DNA of 64,000 nt from the NCBI RefSeq assembly GCF_003600645.1, contig NZ_CP032482.1:2480001-2544000 (forward strand), in the 5' to 3' direction. A program made the position numbers and the translations under genes. Position 1 is the first letter of the stretch. Each line of letters starts with the position of its first letter. Origin of the DNA: Yersinia rochesterensis (lineage in GTDB: Bacteria; Pseudomonadota; Gammaproteobacteria; Enterobacterales; Enterobacteriaceae). The notes under the pieces are model-generated. The model worked only from the letters and a program-made list of their open reading frames with translations, was not told the origin of the DNA and did not search any database. This document shows, piece by piece, positions 57,589-64,000 of this stretch.

Positions 57589-58992
57589 TCAACTTAGTTC
57601 TACCGCTTTAACCTGGTTTTTCCCCGCAGTTTTCGCTCGGTATAGCGCTTTATCCGCAGCATCTGACAAATTTTTCGCCGACAGATGTTCACCCGGTTCA
57701 GAAACTGAGGCCACACCAACACTGATAGTCACGCGCCCATGGGGTGACATTCCGTGCGGAATATCCAGTTCCTCAATCGAATGACGCATACGCTCAGCAA
57801 CCGCGGTCGCATCTGCCAGAGTACTTGGGGCGAGTAAGACAATAAACTCCTCACCACCATAACGAGCCAGAATATCTGAATCGCCACGAATAGACTTTGC
57901 CAATGTTTCGACAATAGACTTAAGACACACGTCACCCATGGCATGCCCATACAGATCGTTAAAGCTTTTAAAATTGTCAAAATCAATCATCAAGACTGAT
58001 AGGCTGCCACCTTCTGTTTGATTTTTCAGCCAAAGACTCTGATAGATGTCATCAAAGTGACGGCGATTTGCTACCCCCGTCAGCACATCAGTTTGTGACA
58101 ATGCTTTGAGGATCGATTCAGACTGTTTAAGTTCTGTAATATCAAAAAACGAACCATACCAGATAACCGAACCATCATCTTGCCGCATGGGGAAAGACTC
58201 ACCATGAAGCCAATGTGTTCCTTTCCCTGGTCGCACAACACGGAAATCACAACTCCAAACGGATAAATTCTGCTGGGATGTGATAACCGCTTGTTTTAAC
58301 ATCTCCATGTCATCGGTATGAATACGGCTAAATAATGGATTTTTCTCTTGAGGCACATGCAAAACATCGGCAGGTACAAGGTCAAATATTTTCCTGATTC
58401 CCTCACTGCAATAACTAAAATACGATTCTCCATTAGAATTTAAATAATATGCATAGATCATCGCTGGCAAGTTTTTAGTTAACTTGTCCATCATTTGTTG
58501 GCTTTTTTCCAGTTCTATCAATAAGGCTTTTCTTTCCGAAACATCCGCAATCACACTGATATAACCCACAATACTGCCACTCTCGGATGTTATTTCATGG
58601 ACGCTCAGTGCCCCCCAGAAACGTTCACCATCCTTACGTTGATAATACCATTCACTGGCTTCACGGCGGTTAAGTAATAAATAATCCAGCTTAATTTGAA
58701 ATTCACCATTTTCTGGAATATGTAATATATCAGAAATAGGCTTACCGATGACTTCATCCTTAGAATAACCAAACATTCGTTCTGCGCCCACATTATATAT
58801 CGTGACACAATTATCTAAGTCGGTTGTAATAATAGCGACTTGCTTCTCGGCATTCAGTAATACATCCAGTTGAAGATTAGATAATTCACTCTTCCCATTC
58901 TCTCTCTCCACTGGTTCACCTTCGGGGCGCTTACCAAAGACTTTTTTGGCAAAATAACCCAGACAGTTATGATAAAAAGAAAGTATAGACAT
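57589..58992 (-). CDS. PAS-GGDEF diguanylate cyclase
   Basis: A 467-residue cytoplasmic sensor-cyclase making cyclic di-GMP. A short N-terminal segment precedes one PAS/PAC domain (about 42-165, with NRREASEWYYQRKDGERFWG) and a second PAS/PAC (about 165-300, ending RQDDGSVIWYGSFFDITE). The GGDEF domain has GGEEF at 379-383, an active variant. The five residues before it do not form the RxxD inhibitory site (the text reads RGDSDILARY), so product feedback is probably absent. Contrast the cyclase at 38372. No partner gene. Confidence 0.88.
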   Translation of the reverse strand: MSILSFYHNCLGYFAKKVFGKRPEGEPVERENGKSELSNLQLDVLLNAEKQVAIITTDLDNCVTIYNVGAERMFGYSKDEVIGKPISDILHIPENGEFQIKLDYLLLNRREASEWYYQRKDGERFWGALSVHEITSESGSIVGYISVIADVSERKALLIELEKSQQMMDKLTKNLPAMIYAYYLNSNGESYFSYCSEGIRKIFDLVPADVLHVPQEKNPLFSRIHTDDMEMLKQAVITSQQNLSVWSCDFRVVRPGKGTHWLHGESFPMRQDDGSVIWYGSFFDITELKQSESILKALSQTDVLTGVANRRHFDDIYQSLWLKNQTEGGSLSVLMIDFDNFKSFNDLYGHAMGDVCLKSIVETLAKSIRGDSDILARYGGEEFIVLLAPSTLADATAVAERMRHSIEELDIPHGMSPHGRVTISVGVASVSEPGEHLSAKNLSDAADKALYRAKTAGKNQVKAVELS

Positions 58993-59467
58993 AAAGATAA
59001 ATCACCTGTTATTCAGCATGGAAATAAAACTATAATTAACTTAACTCTCAGTATAAACAGTAACATAGCCAATTATAACACATGGTAATAGCCCAGTGTA
59101 GATCTGGCCTAATGTGCTCTACAAGCAGTCTCCATCCTTGTAGGAATAATATGCTTCTATTTACCTGCTTGTTATTAGCCCGCATATTGCAATGCAATAA
59201 TTTATTATAATGAGATTATTAATAACTTCAACCCACACAACAGAGTAATAATCTAAAAATAACAAAAAACCATATTATCATAAAAATCAGTTAGATAATA
59301 AGAGCACCATGAAAATTAATAATAGCATAAATTTTAAATTAAGTTATTAAACAAGACATAAAATTGGCAAGATATAAATTTATAGGCCATGCTAAATAAC
59401 GAGAAAATATCATCCTTATGCACCAATAACACCCTGTGAAGTATAACAACCCAATAAGGAAATAATC
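58993..59467. other. AT-rich region between cyclase and hdeB
   Basis: A 475-base, strongly AT-rich spacer with no gene seen. It should contain both divergent promoters; no -10/-35 pair or operator is clear enough to call. Confidence 0.4.
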
Positions 59468-59779
59468 ATGCTCTATAAATCATTACCTAACTTAGCCATT
59501 GCAACACTGCTACTGACCACCATGACGCCAGTATTTGCCTCCTCCACGACCCCAACAGAGATGACCTGCAAAGAGTTTCTTGATCTTAATCCAAAGAGCA
59601 TGACTCCGGTGGCTTTCTGGATACTGAATGAGGATACACAGTATAAAAAAGGGGACAATGTAGACTTTCAGGAGGTCGATACTGTATACACCCCAAAAGT
59701 CATTGATATCTGTAAAAAGTCGCCTGATAAAAAAGTATCCGCTGTAAAAACAGATATTATGGCAGCGGCCAAGAAATAA
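59468..59779 (+). CDS. hdeB: acid-stress periplasmic chaperone HdeB
   Basis: A 103-residue exported protein that prevents aggregation of periplasmic proteins at low pH. A signal peptide ends PVFA. The mature part contains the HdeA/B core EMTCKEFLDLNPKSMTPVAF and IDICKKSPDKKV, with the two cysteines that form the single disulfide. HdeB rather than HdeA is suggested by the DLNPKSMTPVAFWIL block. AAGGA precedes the ATG. The LprI-like gene follows by about 78 bases, possibly in one transcript. Confidence 0.9.
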   Translation: MLYKSLPNLAIATLLLTTMTPVFASSTTPTEMTCKEFLDLNPKSMTPVAFWILNEDTQYKKGDNVDFQEVDTVYTPKVIDICKKSPDKKVSAVKTDIMAAAKK

Positions 59780-59857
59780 ATGTCATATCATTCAAAGCCC
59801 CGCCTTAACGAGGAGGGGCTGTCTGTTACTTTTGGTTATTCTTATTTTGGAGTCATG

Positions 59858-60247
59858 ATGCTAAAGAAGAAGATTATGTTGGTATCGTTATTGCTATTAC
59901 CACTCGGTCAAACTTTGGCTCTTAATTGTCAAAACGCGGTAACACAGCAAGATATGAATCAATGTGCAACTTCAGATTATAAAAAAGCCGATGCCGAACT
60001 TAATCGCACTTACAAGGATGTTCTTGCCAAAACATCTGTCGGCCAAAGGCCATTATTAAAAAGTGCGCAACTGACCTGGATAAAATACCGTGATGCGGAT
60101 TGTACTTTCCAGTCATCAGCCACCGAGGGGGGGTCAGTACATCCAATGATTATTTCTGCTTGCTTGACCCATAAAACCGAAGAACGCACCGCACAATTGA
60201 AATCATTCCTCAACTGCCCTGAAGGTGATTTAAGTTGCCCGCTGTAA
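59858..60247 (+). CDS. LprI-like periplasmic protein (DUF1311)
   Basis: A 129-residue exported protein. The start at 59858 (ATG, with GGAG five bases upstream) gives MLKKKIMLVSLLLLPLGQTL and a signal ending LALN. The mature part has the six cysteines and the ITWIKYRDADCTFQ-like block (LTWIKYRDADCTFQ) of the DUF1311/LprI family, members of which inhibit lysozyme. A frame reaching back to 59780 just after hdeB is not the start. Lysozyme inhibition is family inference, not proven here. Confidence 0.82.
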   Translation: MLKKKIMLVSLLLLPLGQTLALNCQNAVTQQDMNQCATSDYKKADAELNRTYKDVLAKTSVGQRPLLKSAQLTWIKYRDADCTFQSSATEGGSVHPMIISACLTHKTEERTAQLKSFLNCPEGDLSCPL

Positions 60248-60277
60248 TATCACTCAGAGATACACACTCGCTATAAT

Positions 60278-60547
60278 TCACATTGTCGCAAAATGGAACT
60301 CACTCAGCCCCGCCTGTTCAGCAAGACCTGATAATAACAGCAGCTGCGCAAGGTGATCGCCGATATACTCCTTTACTCGTTTTAATACTTCCGGGGCTAA
60401 ACCACCACGAATGCTGGGTATTGCCCACTGCAACTGAGTATAATTTTTGAGTAGATGAGTCATCAGCAAAGTCGCGGCACTGCTGAGCGCCAGTATTTTG
60501 GGAATGATAGGTATTGTTGCCCTATTCTGACAAGATCTTACCGCGGC
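60278..60547 (-). pseudogene. AraC-family regulator remnant
   Basis: The minus-strand open fragment contains ALSSAATLLMTHLLKNYTQ, then GLAPEVLKRVKEYIGDHLAQ and the helix-turn-helix start SGLAEQAGLSEFHFATM, where a stop cuts the first of the two motifs. Upstream there is no start and no effector domain of normal size. About one third of an AraC protein survives. No intact paralogue overlaps it. Confidence 0.75.
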
Positions 60548-61146
60548 TCAAATAGCACCGGAATTATTGAAAGGAATTGGCCTGAGCTTGCCAGGGACTT
60601 ACGGCTTTTCACTGGGCAATATGATAAGCAGCCGCCACCATTGGGTAGTTTGGTTATGTTCTCTAAACCCGGCTGGGTACAATCCTGGTTTAAGCAGATA
60701 TCACTTAATAATCATTCAGCAAGTTAAGGAATTGCCGAGTATGGGAATAATAGAGATTGTATTTAATGATGAATAAATTCAATGCCATATAGCCCGCCAA
60801 TCGCATTTATTGTTTCCAGTAAGTGCGCCCCATCTGCCTGAGAAAAAGTAGCATCACTCTCAGGCAAAGATGCTAGCGGCCGCCCAGGTAATCCAGTAAG
60901 CCATGCAATAATCTTAGCCATTGTCATCTCCACGTTATCGAGCAAACTGAGTCAAACTAATGTATTAAGAGTAAACGCCGAACTACACAATAAATGAAAT
61001 AATCATTATTACTTTCAATATGCAAAATTTAGCTATTAAAGAACTGACTTCGTGAATTTATCACTTTAGTCATGCTAGCCATGCGCCAAAACGCTATATT
61101 GAATGGACATTTATCTTTAACAGATACGCCCTTGGAGGAGCTCCGC
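60548..61146. other. degraded region, no confident intact gene
   Basis: Between the AraC remnant and the YCII gene. A 69-codon plus-strand frame at 60567 (MKGIGLSLPGTYGFSLG) and a 53-codon minus-strand frame are present, but neither matches a family I know. The mix of partial frames suggests debris of one or more lost genes. Confidence 0.4.
60763..60924 (-). CDS. possible small ORF, 53 aa
   Basis: The ATG has GGAG about seven bases upstream. It reads MAKIIAWLTGLPGRPLASLP and ends GLYGIEFIHH. The good ribosome binding site argues for expression, but the position in a degraded region and the lack of a recognisable family argue that it is the surviving 5' end of a dead gene. No signal peptide is clear. 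Confidence 0.3.
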   Translation of the reverse strand, partial: TMAKIIAWLTGLPGRPLASLPESDATFSQADGAHLLETINAIGGLYGIEFIHH

Positions 61147-61431
61147 ATGTTTATTGTTAGCCTAACTTATCATCAACCTATTGACGTAGTTGAAGCATTG
61201 ACCGAAAACCATAAAGATTGGTTGAAGAAGTATTATGCACAGGGGGTTTTTATTGCCTCTGGCCGTAAAGTCCCGCGTACTGGCGGTATCATTTTGGTGA
61301 AAAGTATCGCTCGTGAAGAGTTGGATAAAATATTGTCAGAAGATCCTTTTACTGCGGTAGCTCATTATAGTGTGACTGAGTTTGTCCCCTCTATGGCTAT
61401 CGAGTCAGTTGATGCATTAAAAACGCTGTAA
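61147..61431 (+). CDS. YCII-domain protein
   Basis: A 94-residue protein of the YCII/dimeric alpha-beta barrel family. The start MFIVSLTYHQPIDVVEALTE has GGAGGAG upstream; a longer frame to 61072 is unlikely. It keeps the conserved His of the family in the NHKDWLKKYYAQGVF region and the SEDPFTAVAHYSV block with the Asp-Pro-Phe motif. Members are small enzymes of unclear reaction. A 17-bp tandem repeat follows the stop and ytfH converges. Confidence 0.85.
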   Translation: MFIVSLTYHQPIDVVEALTENHKDWLKKYYAQGVFIASGRKVPRTGGIILVKSIAREELDKILSEDPFTAVAHYSVTEFVPSMAIESVDALKTL

Positions 61432-61479
61432 TGGATTGATATCAAATAATAGCAGCCAGAGCCGATGCTATGGCTGTTG

Positions 61480-61540
61480 TTGAATACCAACGAATGTTGA
61501 ATACCAGCGAATGTTGAATACCAGCGAATGTTGAATATTA
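61480..61540 (+). repeat. tandem 17-bp repeat, three copies and a partial
   Basis: TTGAATACCAACGAATG at 61480, then two exact copies of TTGAATACCAGCGAATG (61497 and 61514), then TTGAATATTA. The array lies at the 3' ends of the convergent YCII gene and ytfH and overlaps the last bases of ytfH. Confidence 0.95.
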
Positions 61541-61948
61541 TGATGCAGCCTGCTGCTGTCGTTTCGCCATAATGCGGTGAAAATTCTCCTCAAGCCAGAG
61601 AGCCAGCCCCTCAACCTGCTCCTGAACCTCTTTGCCCAATGAGGTTAGCTTATATTCCACATGCGGTGGCACAACCGGATACGCGATACGTTCAACAAAC
61701 CCGTCCTCTTCGAGGTTCTGCAATGTTTGCGCCAGCATTTTTTCACTGACACCACCAATCTTTCTTCTCAGAGCACTAAAACGCAGGGTTTCATTACTCA
61801 ACGCAATGAGTACCAAAACCCCCCAGCGACTAGTAACTCGCTTGAGCACTTCTCTTGATGGGCAATCTACATTGAGCAACTCTCCCCGCCGGACTTGTTC
61901 CGGAAATGAAATAGTGTCAGGCAAATTTGGCGATTCTATTATTTTCAT
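61538..61948 (-). CDS. ytfH: HxlR-family regulator, YtfH/QorR type
   Basis: A 136-residue winged-helix regulator. CPSREVLKRVTSRWGVLVLI, FSALRRKIGGVSEKMLAQTL and YPVVPPHVEYKLTSLGKEV are very close to E. coli YtfH (HxlR family), and like it the gene is divergent from qorB. HxlR proteins with a conserved N-terminal Cys (here in NVDCPSREV) sense thiol-reactive or quinone compounds. It probably represses qorB and itself through the inverted repeat 18 bases upstream of its start. Confidence 0.9.
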   Translation of the reverse strand: MKIIESPNLPDTISFPEQVRRGELLNVDCPSREVLKRVTSRWGVLVLIALSNETLRFSALRRKIGGVSEKMLAQTLQNLEEDGFVERIAYPVVPPHVEYKLTSLGKEVQEQVEGLALWLEENFHRIMAKRQQQAAS

Positions 61949-61965
61949 ACTAACCTTTTTGTGCG

Positions 61966-61984
61966 TACTTACTTAAAGTTAGTA
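61966..61984. promoter_or_regulatory. candidate YtfH operator
   Basis: TACTTAC-TTAAA-GTTAGTA is an inverted repeat with one mismatch, next to the ytfH start in the ytfH-qorB intergenic region. HxlR operators have this size and symmetry. Confidence 0.65.
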
Positions 61985-62127
61985 TATTGCATATGATGAT
62001 CTCAAGAGCGGTTTTTTAGCGAATATTATCTTTTGTTCCTTAAAACAGCTTGTCACCTGACTACTTGCCCAAAGTCATTAGTGTGGTAGGTAGCCAGTGA
62101 ATAAACCGCGCAGCTCTGACTCAGGTC

Positions 62128-62185
62128 AGTGATTCGGGTACGAGAATCTAGCTAACCCCAGCTATTTCAAGTACGAAAGGCATAA
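62128..62185 (+). repeat. degenerate ERIC-like half element
   Basis: AGTGATTCGGGTACGAGAAT and the later AGCTATTTCAAGTACGAAAG, then GCATA, resemble the right half of an ERIC element (AGTGATTCGGGTGAGTGAGC ... GCTTGAAGTATGACGGGTA). No matching left half is seen, so it is a decayed or partial copy, or a chance likeness. Confidence 0.35.
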
Positions 62186-62206
62186 CATCACATTTGGAGC
62201 ATCATA

Positions 62207-63064
62207 ATGATCGCAGTAACCGGAGCTACCGGCCAACTAGGCCGCCTTGTTATCAATGCATTACTCAAAAAAGTCCCAGCCAGTGAAATTATTGCCGCCG
62301 TACGCAGCCCTGAGAAGGCCAGTGATTTAGCAGCGTTAGGCGTTCAGGTACTTAAAGCTGATTATAGCCAACCCGCGACATTAGAAACTGCTTTCCAAGG
62401 GGTTGATAAACTGCTGTTAATCTCATCGAGTGAAGTGGGACAACGTATTGCCCAACATACTGCGGTAATCAATGCCGCCAAAAAAGCAGGCGTCAAATTG
62501 TTGGCGTATACCAGTTTGCTGCATGCCGATAAAAGCACTTTGGGATTAGGTGAAGAACACCGTGCCACAGAAGAACTTCTGCGCGACTCAGGCCTGCCGG
62601 TGGTGCTCTTGAGAAACGGCTGGTATACCGAAAACTATGCTGCAAGTATTGCACCGGCGCTAGCCCATGGTGCATTCATCGGCGCGGTCGCTGATGGCCG
62701 TATCGCCTCTGCCGCGCGTGAAGACTATGCCGAGGCCGCCGCCACAGTGCTGACCCAAGAAAATCAAGCCGGTAAAGTTTACGAATTAGCTGGTGATGAC
62801 AGCTATACATTGGCCGAATTCACAGCAGAAATTGCCCGCCAATCCGGCAAACCAGTCGTATACAAAAATCTATCTGAGACTGACTTCAAGCAAGCGCTGA
62901 TTGGAGCCGGTTTACCTGACGGTTTTGCCAGCCTGCTGACCGATTCTGATGCGGGTGCGGCTAAAGGTGGGCTTTTTGATGATAGCCATACCTTGAGCAA
63001 ACTTATTGGCCGCCCAACAACCCCCTATGCCAAAGTGATTGCTGCAACACTGGCTACACTTTAA
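62207..63064 (+). CDS. qorB: NAD(P)H:quinone oxidoreductase 2
   Basis: A 285-residue NmrA-like atypical short-chain dehydrogenase that reduces quinones with NADPH. The Rossmann motif GATGQLG is at residues 5-11, AAVRSPEKA follows, and VLLRNGWYTENYAAS carries the active-site region. The sequence is close to E. coli YtfG (QorB). It is divergent from ytfH, which likely represses it until quinone or electrophile stress. No operon partner follows. Confidence 0.92.
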   Translation: MIAVTGATGQLGRLVINALLKKVPASEIIAAVRSPEKASDLAALGVQVLKADYSQPATLETAFQGVDKLLLISSSEVGQRIAQHTAVINAAKKAGVKLLAYTSLLHADKSTLGLGEEHRATEELLRDSGLPVVLLRNGWYTENYAASIAPALAHGAFIGAVADGRIASAAREDYAEAAATVLTQENQAGKVYELAGDDSYTLAEFTAEIARQSGKPVVYKNLSETDFKQALIGAGLPDGFASLLTDSDAGAAKGGLFDDSHTLSKLIGRPTTPYAKVIAATLATL

Positions 63065-63097
63065 TTTTTCACCATCATTGTTTCCGCTATGACTCTT

Positions 63098-63122
63098 GAC
63101 CGGTACCCTCGGGCTACCGGTC
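63098..63122. terminator. hairpin between qorB and metY
   Basis: GACCGGTA and TACCGGTC form an 8-bp stem with a 9-base loop between convergent genes; no T-run, so termination is uncertain. Confidence 0.5.
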
Positions 63123-63138
63123 ACATTCAGCGTCTGTC

Positions 63139-64000
63139 TTATGATTTAGCCGCATCCAATGCTTGGGCAAGGTCATTGAGGATGTCATCAATGTGCTCAA
63201 TACCAATCGACAACCTCACCATATCCCGTGGTACACCCGCCTTAATAAGCTCTTCATCATTGAGCTGACGGTGAGTTGTGGAGGCTGGATGGCACGCCAA
63301 TGATTTGGCATCACCAATATTAACCAGCCGTACGATCAAATTCAGCGCATCGATAAATCGTCCCCCCGCCGCCTGCCCGCCATGAACACCGAATGACAAT
63401 ATAGCGGCAGGTTTACCACCAAAATAGCGTTGGGCTAATTCATGTTCAGGATGGTCAGGTAAACCGGCATATTTAACCCAGCTAACTTGTGGGTGATTCT
63501 GCAAGTAATGGGCAACTTTCAATGCATTTTCAGTATGGCGCTCCATGCGCAAAGCCAGAGTTTCTAGCCCTTGTAAGATCAGAAAGGCATTGAATGGCGA
63601 CAGTGCCGCGCCGGTATTTCTCAGCGGTACCACTCGGCAGCGACCAATATACGCAGCCGCGCCAAATTGCTCGGTATAAGTCACACCGTGATAAGACGGA
63701 TCGGGCGTATTCAATTGAGCAAAACGCTTCGGATATTGTGCCCACGGGAACTTACCGGAATCCACCACTATGCCACCAATGCTGGAACCGTGGCCGCCGA
63801 TATATTTGGTCAATGAATGCACCACAATATCCGCGCCATGTTCAAATGGCCGACAAAGAATAGGTGTCGCGACCGTATTATCGACAATCAATGGCACCCC
63901 GTGCCGATGGGCGGCATCAGCCAATTTTTTCAGATCAACAATATTGCCCGCTGGATTACCAATTGATTCACAAAAAACCGCTTTTGTCCGGTCATCAATC
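63139..64000 (-). CDS. metY: O-acetylhomoserine sulfhydrylase, partial
   Basis: A PLP-dependent Cys/Met metabolism enzyme that makes homocysteine from O-acetylhomoserine and sulfide. The visible 286 residues start inside the protein; the open frame runs off the window edge with [20 protein letters not shown], so the start is beyond 64000. The PLP lysine is in [18 protein letters not shown] and the C-terminal domain carries [13 protein letters not shown] and [13 protein letters not shown]. The alternative, a cystathionine gamma-synthase, is less likely given the [20 protein letters not shown] block. Confidence 0.9.
   Translation of the reverse strand, partial: IDDRTKAVFCESIGNPAGNIVDLKKLADAAHRHGVPLIVDNTVATPILCRPFEHGADIVVHSLTKYIGGHGSSIGGIVVDSGKFPWAQYPKRFAQLNTPDPSYHGVTYTEQFGAAAYIGRCRVVPLRNTGAALSPFNAFLILQGLETLALRMERHTENALKVAHYLQNHPQVSWVKYAGLPDHPEHELAQRYFGGKPAAILSFGVHGGQAAGGRFIDALNLIVRLVNIGDAKSLACHPASTTHRQLNDEELIKAGVPRDMVRLSIGIEHIDDILNDLAQALDAAKS

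Noticed and set aside
60567..60776. 69-codon plus-strand ORF
   Set aside because: No ribosome binding site and no family; overlaps other partial frames in a degraded region.

Overview
The window is a stretch of enterobacterial chromosome that reads as Yersinia, most likely Yersinia enterocolitica and probably a biotype 1A-type strain. The strongest pointers are a heat-stable enterotoxin precursor of the YstB type at 27858-28058, a ferrichrome receptor very like Y. enterocolitica FcuA at 35501-37792, and an ERIC element of the Yersinia kind at about 31968-32094. No rRNA or tRNA gene was seen. Species and biotype are inferences from memory of these proteins, not from a search.

Layout. 1-7100 holds small unknown ORFs, a patatin-like lipoprotein, a collapsed yfcF pseudogene, the channel gene ynaI, an EamA exporter and gltS. 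7101-9480 carries rluF and a class C beta-lactamase without a neighbouring ampR. 9621-11310 is a decayed prophage patch: an N-terminal remnant of the terminase large subunit and a frameshifted terminase small subunit flank an intact RelBE toxin-antitoxin pair with its own palindromic operator. It abuts the sdsR small RNA gene (11395-11499). 11662-25967 is a conserved backbone: yebY-yebZ-yobA, ftnA, holE, pip, exoX, ptrB, yebF, yebG-yqfB (LexA box), dbpA, purT (PurR box), yoaH, pabB and nudL.

26409-35369 runs sdaA, the enterotoxin gene, yoaE, manXYZ (with the ERIC element between manX and manY), yobD and mntP. mntP lies behind a Fur-box-like site and a yybP-ykoY manganese riboswitch. 35501-45092 has fcuA with a Fur box, a triple-PAS diguanylate cyclase, rlmA, a second FtsI-like transpeptidase whose SxN motif reads SSD, a YfiH-type paralogue and cspC-yobF. 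46078-52135 is a PhoPQ-flavoured and small-membrane-protein zone: pagP, pheP, a small lambdoid-phage-like islet, yebO, mgrB, yobH, an AraC regulator and three membrane proteins of 37 to 54 residues. 52405-64000 holds an amino-acid antiporter, a GNAT enzyme, an ABC exporter, a RIO-type kinase, a second diguanylate cyclase, hdeB with an LprI-like gene, AraC debris, a YCII gene, the divergent ytfH-qorB pair and the 3' part of metY cut by the window edge.

Themes: envelope stress and host interaction (enterotoxin, HdeB, LprI-like, PagP, MgrB, AmpC, second PBP3), metal control (FtnA, FcuA, MntP, CopC/CopD-like), c-di-GMP signalling (two cyclases, one with and one without an inhibitory RxxD site), and genome decay. 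Functions come from recognised motifs and remembered family sequences; nothing here was verified by alignment.
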